DNA of 64,000 bases from Lampris incognitus (Eukaryota; Chordata; Actinopteri; Lampriformes; Lampridae), in contig NC_079221.1 in the NCBI RefSeq assembly GCF_029633865.1, positions 5,177,700-5,241,699 of the forward strand. The letters run 5' to 3'. Below the pieces are notes generated by a model, which saw nothing but the letters and a program-made list of their open reading frames with translations, did not search any database and had not been told where the DNA came from. Shown in pieces: positions 35,422-48,900 of this stretch. The number at the start of each line of letters is the position of its first letter. Position 1 is the stretch's first letter. The translations under genes were made by a program, and so were the position numbers.

Positions 35422-35711
35422 CCTCCTTCCTAAAACAAACGAATGAAACGTACCGAGCGAAGTTGCGGAAACTCCCCGAGCTCGTATCTCCGAGCCCCCT
35501 CCTGGCTTTTTTTGGCGGGTCAACACATAAAACGGCTTCCGCCGAAACCACCGGGTTTACTGCTCGGCCCTCGGGGACGAGTGCGTCGAGGAGTTCGTAC
35601 CGACGGAAAACAACCCAACACTAATCCGCCTCGGTGGCTTTTAATGAATATTAATCACGCACCCGAAACGTGGCCCGTCGGCGCGTCAGACAGGCAATTC
35701 TTCGGACCACT

Positions 35712-35725
35712 ACCGGAAGTGACGT
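35712..35725. promoter_or_regulatory. ETS + CRE-like composite site
   Basis: CCGGAAGTGACGTC joins a GABP/ELK-type CCGGAAGT to a TGACGTC half-palindrome. It lies about 290 bp upstream of the nup62 ATG, where a housekeeping core promoter is expected. Assignment rests on motif match only. Confidence 0.5.
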
Positions 35726-35964
35726 CGGTAAGGACCCTGCTCTGCCGAAGATAAAGTAATCCTAAAAGAAAAACACGTCTAGCCCGAACAAGCGTGTCTT
35801 TTTAATTATTTTTTTTCATTTATTATTCAATTTCATTTTAGCTTATAGAACAAATAACATTACAGATAACATTACAGCCAGAGGAATAGACCGGAATCAA
35901 AAGCAATCAATACAAAGTATAAGATACTGTAACGTGCATGGATGAGAAGACACGCTGGCCGCTG

Positions 35965-36045
35965 ACTGGCGAGTCTGACCCTTTAGTCGGGTGGTTAGCG
36001 ATGCATCCTGCGGTGCGGGCGATACGGGTTCGCTTCCCGGCCGCG
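35965..36045 (+). repeat. tRNA-like remnant (probable SINE head)
   Basis: Contains a good T-arm (CGGGTTCGCTTCCCG) and a box A-like GTGGTTAGCGATGC. It has no matching 5' acceptor strand, so it is not called a tRNA gene. Confidence 0.45.
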
Positions 36046-36483
36046 GCACTTCCTGTGGTTGCGTTGTCCCCCGAATTCGCTACAATACTGTGCTGATGCC
36101 TCATTAAGTCAAATTTACATAAGCAACATTGTCTTGCTTTCTAGACATTAATCATGTGCAGGCGATACATAACAGTTTACATCCGACGTCAGTATCCGAA
36201 GAGGGGGTTTCTCTTTCTTCTTTCCGACTAAAGAAGTTACCCAGCAGAGTAAAAACACACCCAGTGCGATTGACTTTTATTGCCACTCATTAAATAATAC
36301 AAATATTACATTTTTAGACAGCAAAATTGGAGACAGATGGATGTGTGTTACATAAATTGTCTTCCCCTTGGTTTACCCATCTCTAGCTCGTAGTTCCTCT
36401 TAAAGGTACAGTACGCCATCCGTACACGACGTGACGCGGGGGACAAAAGGGGAGCTACGGAGGGGGCTGTTTTGTTCTATTTC

Positions 36484-36675
36484 TTTCTCATTTTTCCCTT
36501 TACTCTCCCAATTTAGTGGCCAATCGATCCCCTATTTTAGTTCAAACCTATATCGCTGCTTCATCGAGTCCGGCCATAGTCGGCTCTGACGAGACCGAGG
36601 TGCGAACCCCGGTCCCCGGTGGGCAACTGCGTCACAAAGGCGACGCTTAGACCGCTGCGCCACCGCGGAACCGGA
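36484..36675 (-). mobile_element. SINE-like repeat family C with tRNA-like head
   Basis: The minus strand begins with a tRNA-like head (GCGGTGGCGCAGCGGTCTAA, box B GGTTCGCACC) and ends in the TTGGCCACTAAATTGGGAG block shared with 24165-24355. It lies in the nup62/pdk1 intergenic region. Confidence 0.6.
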
Positions 36676-36984
36676 AGGGACGTTTTTGGATGTAACAACT
36701 TGTCCAAAGGCGGAAGTAGACGGGACATCGCTCTCGCGGCGTGTGGCGGCTCTCCGTGTTGCTTCCGGCTGGTCGCGGAGCGCAGCCACCTGTTCCCGTC
36801 TTCACCAACTGACCGATATAGTTCGGCGAACGGTATAACGCGATATAACGCGATATAACGCGTGCCGGGCCAGCCTATAACGTGCGGCGGGGTTGGCCAT
36901 GGGCGCGTTGCTCCTTCACGCAGCATTTGATATATTGTTAGAGCGCTGATGTGAAGGGGGGCGTTGCGTTGCGGAGCTGCAGAG

Positions 36985-37040
36985 AGGTTAGCTAAGGGCT
37001 AATGGTAGCGGCTAATGTTAGCGGCTAATGGTAGCGGCGG
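36985..37040 (+). repeat. Short tandem units GCGGCTAATG(G/T)TAGC upstream of pdk1
   Basis: Three or four 14-15-bp units lie 115-170 bp before the pdk1 ATG, probably in the promoter or 5' UTR. Confidence 0.7.
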
Positions 37041-37153
37041 GGTTTAATCGCGGACAGCAAACCATGATCAGTCTCCTTTCCATCGTTGCCATCTTTGATC
37101 GATACTGAACGTCGCCGTCGGCCAGAAGCGAGCCGGCACCGGTGTCGTCCAAA

Positions 37154-40100
37154 ATGAGGATTTTCAGAGTTCTGAGGAGCAGCTTGTCCATAGGAAAGGA
37201 CATTGACTACTACTCAAAATTTTCACCGTCACCTCTCTCAATGAAACAGTTTTTGGATTTTGGTAAGATGAATTATACGCACGCACGCACGCACGCACGC
37301 ACACACACGTTTGTTTACATGCATCCTCTTAGGGACAAATTCTGTCAACATCGGAGTCAAACGCTTGTTCCCCGAACCCCAAACCCTAAAATTAACGCTG
37401 AGCCTGATTGTAACGGTAGCGCAGGTCTCCTGCAGCAGCTCCTTGATGCATGCTGTGTGCACGGTGTGCAGCGTGATGTGGAATACAACGCTAGTAAGAG
37501 TGTTGTCATGATCCGCAGAACCACAGAGGTCAATCATCTAACATTTCCTAATGATAATCTTGGGGTGTGTAATAAGGTGAAATATCTTGGACGTTACATT
37601 ACTGAACAAATGACAGACGACGATGATGTGTATAGGCAACGCTGCGTGATGTGTGCGCAAGCAAACACTGTTACGCAAGCTTGGTGTTTGTTCAGTTAGT
37701 GTGAAGATGCCTCTGTTCAGAGCGTATTGTACACCACTTTGTACTGCACACCTGTGGTCACACTACATATTGTACACCACTTTGTACTGCACACCTGTGG
37801 TCACACTACATATTGTACACCACTTTGTACTGCACACCTGTGGTCACACTACATATTGTGCACCACTTTATACTGCACACCTGTGGTCACACTACATATT
37901 GTACACCACTTTATGCTGCACACCTGTGGTCACACTACATATTGTACACCACTTTGTACTGCACACCTGTGGTCACACTACATTTTGTACACCACTTTAT
38001 GCTGCACACCTGTGGTCACACTACATATTGTACACCACTTTATACTGCACACCTGTGGTCACACTACATATTGCACACCACTTTATGCTGCACACCTGTG
38101 GTCACACTACATATTGTACACCACTTTATGCTGCACACCTGTGGTCAAACTACATATTGTACACCACTTTATACTGCACACCTGTGGTCACACTACATAT
38201 TGTACACCACTTTATACCGCACACCTGTGGTCACACTACATATTGTACACCACTTTATGCTGCGAACCTGTGGTCAAACTACATATTGTACACCACTTTG
38301 TACTGCGAACCTGTGGTCAAACTACATATTGTACACCACTTTATACTGCACACCTGTGGTCAAACTACATATTGTACACCACTTTATCCTGCACACCTTT
38401 GGTCACACTACATATTGTACACCATACTGCACACCTGTGGTCAAACTACATATTGTACACCACTTTATACTGCACACCTGTGGTCAAGCTATAAAAAAGC
38501 AAGCTTTCAGAGGCTTCGAGTAGCTTATGATGATGCTATGAGAATACTACTAAAAAGACCTAGATGGTGTAGTGCAAGTGAGATGTTTGTGGCTGCAGGA
38601 GTCAGTACCTTTCAAGCTCTTCCAAGAAGTCTCATGTATAGATTTATTTGCCGGCTCAATGACTCTGATAATGTAATCGTCAAGAGTTTAACTAGTATAA
38701 GATTCAGTCAGTGCCACACGCTACCAATCCCGGCAGTGGGGCCACTGGTATAGCTGCCTTCTTATAAGACACCGATTTGTTCCATTTATGTTATTTTATT
38801 GTGTTTGCTCTGTGTATTGTCTGGGGTTTGTCTTTTACCTATTTGTCTGCAATAAGTTTTGAATTGAATTGTAACGTCTTAACTGTAATACTGGACCTAA
38901 GCCTCACCATAACCACAGTTGTGACCCCATTCGTAAATCCAGCCTCTGGCCCAGAAATCACCTTACTCCTCATGGGGACCAAAAATATAATGTCGTTATT
39001 TTAATATCATAATGAGGACATTTTTTGTCCTCTTGGGTGTAGATAAAGCGAATCACACACACACTTCTGAAATATTTGCAAAACTCCAGCACCAAGATAT
39101 CTCTCTGGCTGGTGCAGCCCAACTCATAACAGGTTAAATGATGTTTATGAATGACATATCTGAACAAGTTGTGGTCCTTGTTATTAGTAATTCTTGAATA
39201 AAGAAGTTACAATTCCAGCACTTGCGCAGCATTAAGAGTTGATAGAACTATACCTGTGTCATGCCAGTTTACTAACACAGCATTCATACCTTACAGGCTC
39301 AGAAAATGCATGTGAAAGGACGTCGTTCACCTTCCTCAGACAAGAGTTACCTGTGAGGTTGGCGAACATCATGAAAGAGATCAATTTATTACCCGACAAC
39401 CTGTTAAGGACTCCATCGGTTCGGCTGGTCCAAAGCTGGTATGTGGGTTTAATATCCCCTTTCCTCAGTCATGTCTGGAATTGTTTCCTGCCAGTGCCGA
39501 TGTATGGATATTGATATTTCCTCTCTCTTAGGTATATGCAAAGTCTTCAGGAGATTCTTGAGTTCAAGGAGAGGAATGCAAATGATGAGAAAGTGAATTA
39601 TGAGTGAGTTGATTACAATCTACTTGGTCCAGTTTGATTTTCTTTTTAAACTTATACGTATATACTCTGTTTCTTATATGGGGCGGCATGATGGCACAGT
39701 GGTTAGCGCGGTCCCCTCACAGCAAAAAGGTTCCTGGTTCGAGCCCCGGGGTAGTCCAACCTTGGGGGTCATCCCAGGTCATCCTCTGTGTGCAGTTTGC
39801 ATTTTCTCCCCGTGTCTGCATGGGTTTCCTCCTCCATGTAGGTCAGGGCTCGAAATTCCCGGGGACCATAAAAAATCCTACTGGGACACAAATATATTTT
39901 GTCTGGGACAATTCCGGGACAGTGAAAAAAAATGTCAAAGTAAACTTTGAAATAGGTGTTATTTGCAAAGTCATTAATTATGAGTATCTAGACGTTACTT
40001 TGTCGTTTGAATAATTTAATCAAAACGTGTGAACGGCGAAACTACCGAAGGCTTACGTTCTTGCAGCACCTCACGATAGGGCAGTCAATCACCTCGTTCG

Positions 40101-40588
40101 TGCAAATCATAGAATGCATTCTGCGTCATCCACTCTGCCAGTGGCTGCTGCCTGACTTGCGCCAATGCAACATTCATAGAGCCAGAGCGATAGACCATCA
40201 TCAACCACAGTTAAAAGAAGAAGAAGAAGAAAGAAATGCTGAGGTGGTTGAATAAACAGCCCCCTGATGCAAGCCCCAATACTGCCGACTCCCGAAACTC
40301 CCGAAACTAATATTCATATGCTCAATAAAAGAATAAGTATTTTAAACTTATATGGTGGACCAGAGTCCATGGTGTGATGATTAAGTGACAAAAAAGGATC
40401 AAATTATATCTATTTTGCATAATTGGGGGGGCGACGACAAGAATTAAAATTTGGGACACTGTTGGTTATATCCGGGACAGTCCAAGTAGAATTCGGGACA
40501 GTTTGTGGGACACTGAGGAAAAAAGTTAATTTCGAGCCCTGCATGTAGGTCAGGTGAATCGGCCATACTAAATTCCCGCTAGGTATGA

Positions 40589-40647
<59 letters not shown>

Positions 40648-43600
40648 TGAGAATGTGTGTGTCGGCCCTGTGATGGCCTGGCGGCCTGTCCAGGGTGTCT
40701 CCCCACCTGCCGCCCAGTGACTGCTGGGATAGGCGCCACCATCCCCGCGACCCTAAGAGCGAGATAAGCGGTTTGGATAATGGATGGATGGATGGATGGA
40801 TGGATAACAGATATAGAACTTTCTCAAAAGGTTTTGTTTGATGGCGAGCTATAATTTCTCTGTTGTCTGTTTTCATGTAGCTTCACAGATGCCGTAATAA
40901 AAATCAGAAATCGTCACAATGATGTCATTCCAACCATGGCACAGGGAGTTGTGGAGTATAAGGAGGCCTATGGTACGGACCCGGTCGTCAGCCAGAACGT
41001 TCAGTATTTCCTGGATCGTTTTTACATGAGCCGAATATCCATCAGAATGCTGCTCAACCAGCACAGTGAGTTAATACGACGCATATTGAAGCACTCACTC
41101 TATTTACTATGTTGAAAATATTACTTTTTTGTTGTCAGGAATGCTTCTCAAACAAGTCTTACGCTTAGACAAGTATTATACTTGGTGAATATGTTGCCCC
41201 TATGGTAAAGTAACAGGTCTAGATTTGTTAATCGGACTTTTGATGATGTCATTCATAAAGGATCAGCTCTCTAAGCGGCTCCTCAAAGAAAGTTGGGTCA
41301 GTTCATGTGGACACAGTGTTTATTGAGAGAGACATTTCATCATCATCATCTGTGACCTCTTCAGTCTCAACTGGCTGCAGGTGTCCCACCCTCATAAACA
41401 ACACAGTGGCATAACCACCCAAACCAACGACCAGCTTCATTCTTCCGGTTTGGAAATGAAATGTCTCTCTTCACGGATATATACCAAGTCCAGTTGCACT
41501 TGATTCAACTCCTTTGGATAACCATGACCTGGATGAATGAGAACATTTGCAGAGATGATGAAATGTTTCTGTCAATAAACGCTGTGTCCACATGAACTGA
41601 TTCAACTTCCTGTGACTTACCCTAACTGGATTACTGAGCATAAAGACATCTAAGCTGCTCTGTTTACCATATGTTGAAGGAGAGACCTACTTAATGAACA
41701 TGATAAGAGAACCTAGTAGGGAGGTTGTCCGGGTGGCATAGCGGTCTATTCCGTTGCCTACCAACACGGGGATCGCTGGTTCGAATCCCTGTGTTTACCT
41801 CCGGCTTGGTCGGGCGTCCCTACAGACACAATTGGTTGTGTCTGCGGGTGGGCCGGATGTGGGTATGTGTCCTGGTCCCTGCAATAGCGCCTCCTCTGTT
41901 CGGTCAAGGCGCCTGTTTGGGGGGAGGGGGAACTGGGGGAATAGCGTGATCCTCCCACACGCTACATCCCCCTGGTGAAACTCCTCACTGTCAGGTGAAA
42001 AGAAGTGGCTGGTGACTCCACATGTATGGGAGGAGGCATGTGGTAGTCTGCAGCCCTCCCCGGATCGGCAGAGGGGGTGGAGCAGCAACCAGGACAGCTC
42101 GGAAGAGTGGGGTGGTTGGCCGGATACAGTTGGGGAGAAAAAGGGGGGGAATCCAAAAAAAAAAAACTTAGTAGGGGTGTAATGGTACACAACATCACGG
42201 TTGGGTAGGTGCCTCGGTTCTGAGGTCAGGATTTGGTAGGTCTTCGGTACCACGGAGGGAAAGAAAACATTTAACAGTGGTTTACTGAACAAACTATGGC
42301 TCTGTCTTTCTTAAATAAAATAAACAAAGTCTATCAATACTGTTGCACCCGGCTGCAACCTACTACTATTGATTTCAATTTACTTGAAAGTAAATTGAAA
42401 TTAATGTTCTCTAATAAAATAAACCTACATTAAGGTGCAGCATTTAGAAAAATAACTGTACTTAATTAACTGCACAGCAAGAAGGTCCTGGGTTCGAGCC
42501 CCGGGGTAGTCCAACCTTGGGGGTCGTCCCAGGTCGTCCTCTGTGTGGAGTTTGCATGTTCTCCCCGTGTCTGTGTGGGTTTCCTCCGGGGGCTCCGGTT
42601 TCCTCCCACAGTCCAAAGACATGTAGGTCAGGTGAATCAGCCGTACTAAATTGTCCCTAGGTGTGAATGTTTTTGGGTGTGTGTGTGTGTGTGGGTCTGG
42701 GTCCTGTGATGGCCTGGCGGGCTGTCCAGGGTGTCTCCCCGCCTGCTGCCCAGTGACTGCTGGGATAGGCTGCAGCATCCCCGCGACCCGGAGAGCAGGG
42801 TAAGCAGTTCGGATGATGGAAGGATGTTTGCAGACAGGGCAAGTCTGCTGGCAGTAAACTCTGGTTTATCTGCGTTTGCCACGACTACCAGGATGTGCTG
42901 TGCTGAGTTACCGGCAGTCTCTCTGTGGCGTGCGTTTATGCGTGCATGCTTAGTGGGTGGCTGAACGTACAACATCCAACCTTTTGCGAAAGTCGCTAGT
43001 GGGAGAAACTCCGAATTCTGCACACACAAAAGTTCTGCATGTGCCGTATTTAAAACAACGCTGCATTCCTTCGGTACACATGCGTGCTGAACTGAAAGAC
43101 CCATACCGAGAATATTGGGTACAAATACGTGTACCGTTACACCCCCTAGTGCCGAGGATGTATTTCGTAGCCATGCAGGCATGTTTTTGTTCTATAGCTG
43201 CTGCTGCTTTCACGAGGTATTACTTATCATGTGGAAGTAACGGTTCAAAACCCAGACAGCATCCGGATGTGGGCCACTTCAGGCACTGATGCGGCACTGG
43301 TGGCCTTCTTCTGGCCCGGACAAAATGGATGTGAGCCTGAAGTGGCCCACATGTATAATAGCAAATATGGCCCAAATACGCCAAATATCACGAAACAAAT
43401 ACGGGCCACCTTCGGCAAATATGTGGCACATGCGGCATTGCTATGGCTTGGTTCTGGCCCAGATCTGGCAAACCGGAGCGGACCGCCCAAGTGCCATCAT
43501 TCCACGCGGTATGTGGGCCGGATGAAAGTGTCGGTGTGGGACGGGTCCAGGCCCACAGCAGTTTTGCTATCTGGGAGAAGTGGTGCCAGGCACAACAGAC

Positions 43601-45791
43601 TGTGCCGCTGAACTCGAACTACCACCCCTTTCAAAGCAATTCATTTCTCACTGCCGCAGCAGAAAGTAAGATATCTTGGAACTAGAAAATTAAACATTTT
43701 GGTGTCAAATCGAACTTGTTCAAACCATGTGACCGGAAAACAAGCTCGACCTTAACTGTGGCCTTGATCAGATTACCTCCAAAATTTATTCAGGCCCTGT
43801 TGGGACCATTGCCCACTTTCCTGGAAAATGTAACATCGTTTGCGGAAGTGGTTTTTCCATAAAGGTACAGACAAACAGCAAAGACAACATCGCTCAGGGC
43901 GGGGTAACAGCACAAACATCCGGCGATGCCACAGCCGGTCTGTGCTTCCACTTTTGTCTGTGACAGGCAGGGCTTAAAATTAACACCCGCTAACCTGCCA
44001 AATGTGGATGGAAATTAAGGTGTGTGTGGGGGGGGGGGGCTGGTAAGGCTGTCAAATTACCAGCCATGTTGGCAGGTGATGAATCGGGTTCTAAATATCA
44101 ACCCATCAGCGTCTGCCTGAAGTGGGCTCGAGTCGAAACTCGCCAAGCCGACGCTTCTGATGAAGCGTCGGCTTCGTGTCACACGGCGAATCACGGACCT
44201 CGCATTCAAAAAGAGCTCACGTTCATCAGGTCTGTTTTGGAATCGTGGGACCGTCTCTGCTTCATACGACCGTGTACCAGTACCAGTGGCGGCTGGTGCT
44301 AAAAATGGGGGGGGGGGCGCAATGTACCATGGCGCAGCACACCTGACAGCTGCTTTAATGTCCACACAGTCACAGAGTTATTAAGAAGGACAACGTAGCC
44401 TATAGATTTTATCAGGGTTGGTAGACGGTGGATGATTGACAGTCGAGATGAGGTGTGGTGGTGGGTGTGAACATGATTGACAGACACGAGAATCGTCCGA
44501 CCACATTCGATCAAAACACATTAAAACGATACCAATTCGCTGCCAATAAAAGTGGGAGTGTCTGGGGCGGCACAGAACTGCGCCCCCTGGAAAATCTGAA
44601 GAAACCAATCAGACAGCAGCCTCAGGTCACCTGCTCGTCACAAGTTTGAGGGTTTACATAAGGTATGGTTTGGCCGGTGCCCCTCACCCAGGAAGTATAT
44701 GTATTCAGACAGGAAGTATATGTACTCAGACAGAAATCAACCAAATACCATTTGAACCAATATTTAATGGCTGCTGACAGGTGCCCACAGACTGAAAACA
44801 CTTTTATTTCATCGTTATTTGCATCACACAGCTAAATTATATTTAAAATGTGTAAGTAGGTTTTCATCTCCTAATATTTGAAGGGGGCGGTGCCTCAGCG
44901 CCCTGTACTGGCCAGCCGCCACTGACTACTGCTCTCTCACACTGACACTTCACGCCCGGCACACACGCAGTGGTCACCAACCCTGCTCCTGGAGCGCTAC
45001 CGTCCTGCTGGTTTTCCCTCCAACCCTCATTTAACACACCAGATTCAATTAATCAAGGTCCTGGTAAGTAGGTAATCAGAATCAGGTGTGTTACATTAGG
45101 TTTGGAGTGAAAACCGGCAGGATGGTAGTTCTTCAGGAGCAGGGTTGGACAGGACATCTCAAATCCTAAGCAGTACTGAGTACACGGGAAAAGGACAGAT
45201 TTCACAGTTTTTTTTTGTCTCGCAATTCCCAGAATGCACACACTTGGACGATATGGCCCGAAACAGGACATCACATGCTTCTTCTATTACCCCACTCTTC
45301 CGAGCCGTCCCGGTCTCTGCTCCACCCCCTCCGCTGATCCGGGGAGCGGCTGCAGACTACCACATGCCTCCTCTGATATATGTGGAGTCACCAGCCGCTT
45401 CTTTTCACCTGACAGTGAGGAGTTTCACCAGGGGGACGTAGCGCGTGGGAGGATCACACTATTCCCCCCAGTTCCCCCTCCCCGAACAGGCGCTCCAGCC
45501 AACCAGAGGAGGCGCTAGTGCAGCAACCAGGACACATACCCACATCTGGCTTCCCACCCACAGACACGGCCAATTGTGTCTGTAGGGACACCCGACCAAG
45601 CCGGAGGTAACACGAGGATTCGAACCAGCGACCCCCGTGTTGGTAGGCAATGGAATAGACCACTACGCTACCCGGACGCCACACACACTTAATGGTTCCA
45701 CTAACAAATCAATCAGACCCTCGATTCTCAGAACCATCTCATTTTAACAGTTTTTTATGTATGTGTGTGTGTGTCGAGTAGTAGAGATTTT

Positions 45792-45826
<35 letters not shown>

Positions 45827-45935
45827 ATATATATGTATGTATATATGTATGTATGTATATATATGTATATGTATATATATGTATGTATATATGTATGTGT
45901 GTATATATATATGTATATATATGTATGTATATATG

Positions 45936-45988
<53 letters not shown>

Positions 45989-48900
45989 CCCACACAATCC
46001 TGCTGCAAGACACCACAGAAGAAGAAGAAAGGGGTTGGGCAGTAATAGCCTCTGCTCTGGATTTATCACGTGAGCGATATTTCCAGTTGCCCGGTAAGCT
46101 ACGAAAGGCGTGTGAGTGGTGGGGGGAGAAAATTAAATAAAACTGCCGGAACGAAACGGTTCTGAGAGTGGGAAGTCTGCGTGGCTGGTTCTATCTTCGT
46201 TAAGCGTGTGATGCCTGCTTTGGTCTAATTGTCTTAATGTGTAAAAGATGACAAAAATAAAATTTGCGAGATGCGTTCCAGGCCTAGTTCATGTTAATAG
46301 ATCCAGATTGAAGCGTAGCAGGATAATGGAGTCATAGGAGTAGTGGTATAAATTGTGTTTTGGTGTAGATGAGTGTAGGAGTAGTGGTATAAATTGTGTT
46401 TTGGTATAGATGAGTGTAGGAGTGGTGGTATAAGTTGTGTTTTGGTGTAGATGAGTGTAGGAGTAGTGGTATAAATCATGTTTTGGTATAGATGAGTGTA
46501 GGAGTAGTGGTATAAATTGTGTTTTGGTATAGATGAGTGTAGGAGTAGTGGTATAAATTGTGTTTTGGTGTAGATGAGTGTAGGAGTAGTGGTATAAATT
46601 GTGTTTTGGTGTAGATGAGTGTAGGAGTAGTGGTATAAATTGTGTTTTGGTGTAGATGAGTGTAGGAGTAGTGGTATAAATTGTGTTTTGGTATAGATGA
46701 GTGTAGGAGTAGTGGTATAAATTGTGTTTTGGTATAGATGAGTGTAGGAGTAGTGGTATAAATTGTGTTTTGGTGTAGATGAGTGTAGGAGTAGTGGTAT
46801 AAATTGTGTTTTGGTGTAGATGAGTGTAGGAGTAGTGGTATAAATTGTGTTTTGGTATAGATGAGTGTAGGAGTAGTGGTATAAATTGTGTTTTGGTGTA
46901 GATGAGTGTAGGAGTAGTGGTATAAATTGTGTTTTGGTGTAGATGAGTGTAGGAATAGTGGTATAAATTGTGTTTTGGTGTAGATGAGTGTAGGAGTAGT
47001 GGTATAAATCGTGTTTTGGTATAGATGAGTGTAGGAGTAGTGGTATAAATCGTGTTTTGGTATAGATGAGTGTAGGAGTAGTGGTATAAATTGTGTTTTG
47101 GTGTAGATGAGTGTAGGAGTAGTGGTATAAATTGTGTTTTGGTGTAGATGAGTGTAGGAGTAGTGGTATAAATTGTGTTTTGGTGTAGATGAGTGTAGGA
47201 GTAGTGGTATAAATTGTGTTTTGGTATAGATGAGTGTAGGAGTAGTGGTATAAATTGTGTTTTGGTGTAGATGAGTGTAGGAGTAGTGGTATAAATTGTG
47301 TTTTGGTGTAGATGAGTGTAGGAGTAGTGGTATAAATTGTGTTTTGGTGTAGATGAGTGTAGGAGTGGTGGTATAAATTGTGTTTTGGTGTAGATGAGTG
47401 TAGGAGTGGTGGTATAAATTGTGTTTTGGTGTAGATGAGTGTAGGAGTGGTGGTATAAATTGTGTTTTGGTGTAGATGAGTGTAGGAGTGGTGGTATAAA
47501 TTGTGTTTTGGTGTAGATGAGTGTAGGAGTAGTGGTATAAATTGTGTTTTGGTGTAGATGAGTGTAGGAGTAGTGGTATAAATTGTGTTTTGGTATAGAT
47601 GAGTGTAGGAGTAGTGGTATAAATTGTGTTTTGGTATAGATGAGTGTAGGAGTAGTGGTATAAATTGTGTTTTGGTATAGATGAGTGTAGGAGTAGTGGT
47701 ATAAATTGTGTTTTGGTATAGATGAGTGTAGGAGTAGTGGTATAAATTGTGTTTTGGTGTAGTTGAGTGTAGGAGTGGTGGTATAAATTGTGTTTTGGTG
47801 TAGATGAGTGTAGGAATGGTGGTATAAATTGTGTTTTGGTGTAGATGAGTGTAGGAGTGGTGGTATAAATTGTGTTTTGGTGTAGATGAGTGTAGGAGTG
47901 GTGGTATAAGTTGTGTTTTGGTATAGATGAGTGTAGGAGTAGTGGTATAAATTGTGTTTTGGTATAGATGAGTGTAGGAGTAGTGGTATAAATTGTGTTT
48001 TGGTGTAGATGAGTGTAGGAGTAGTGGTATAAATTGTGTTTTGGTATAGATGAGTGTAGGAGTAGTGGTATAAATTGTGTTTTGGTATAGATGAGTGTAG
48101 GACTGGTGGTATAAATTGTGTTTTGGTGTAGATGAGTGTAGGAGTAGTGGTATAAATTGTGTTTTGGTATAGATGAGTGTAGGAGTGGTGGTATAAATTG
48201 TGTTTTGGTGTAGATGAGTGTAGGAGTGGTGGTATAAATTGTGTTTTGGTGTAGATGAGTGTAGGAGTAGTGGTATAAATTGTGTTTTGGTGTAGATGAG
48301 TGTAGGAGTAGTGGTATAAATTGTGTTTTGGTGTAGATGAGTGTACGAGTAGTGGTATAAATTGTGTTTTGGTGTAGATGAGTGTAGATTGTTCTTCTAT
48401 ATATATTTCATCAACGTGCTTTCTCGTATTTTTTTGTTTTTTATTTTTTCAGGATGTCTGAGAGATCCTGTCATTTGCTGTTCTGGTTAAATGTGTTTCT
48501 TTTACTCCAGCTCTGCTCTTCGGTGGGAAAGTGAAGGTGAATCCAGCGCATCCTAAACAGATTGGCAGTATTGATCCCAACTGCCGCGTCTCCGAGGTGG
48601 TCAGGGGTGAGAACATTTGTTTTTTATTAGGCATATGACCTGATGGGCGGCATGGTGGCGCAGCGGTTAGCGCGGTCGCCTCACAGCAAGAAGGTCCTGG
48701 GTTCGAGCCCCGGGGTAGTCCAACTTTGGGGGGTCGTCCCGGGTCGTCCTCTGTGTGAAGTTTGCATGTTCTCCCCGTGTCTGCGTGGGTTCCTCCCATA
48801 GTCCAAAGACATGTAGGTCAGGTGAATTGGCCGTACTGTATTGTCCGTGTGTGTGTGTCGGCCCTGTGTGATGGCCTGGCGGCCTGTCCAGGGTGTCTCC

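Larger units (their letters stand above)
35422..37153. promoter_or_regulatory. Divergent nup62 / pdk1 intergenic promoter region
   Basis: 1.73 kb between the two start codons. The nup62-proximal part (35440-35750) is GC-rich with CpGs and contains an ETS core joined to a CRE-like site (CCGGAAGTGACGTC, 35712-35725), a pair typical of housekeeping promoters. The middle carries tRNA-like SINE remnants (35965-36045 and 36484-36675). The pdk1-proximal part has short tandem units, GATATAACGC near 36831-36862 and GCGGCTAATG-type copies at 36985-37040. No clear TATA box was seen. Transcription start sites are inferred only. Confidence 0.5.
39681..40805 (+). mobile_element. SINE family A, tail type 2, interrupted by a TIR element
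   Basis: SINE halves 39681-39843 and 40542-40805 flank a 698-bp insertion. The second half contains a (GT)n run and a (GGAT)n tail. In pdk1 intron 3. Confidence 0.8.

Noticed and set aside
34364-35433. Plus-strand frames opposite nup62
   Set aside because: They are Ala/Gly/Pro-rich shadows of the FG-repeat exon on the minus strand.
35965-36045. tRNA gene upstream of pdk1
   Set aside because: T-arm present, but acceptor strands do not pair.
37653-38753. A 366-codon gene
   Set aside because: It is a LINE reverse-transcriptase remnant with an amplified minisatellite, not a host gene.
45739-46140. YIYIYI-type frames
   Set aside because: Translations of a TA/TG microsatellite.
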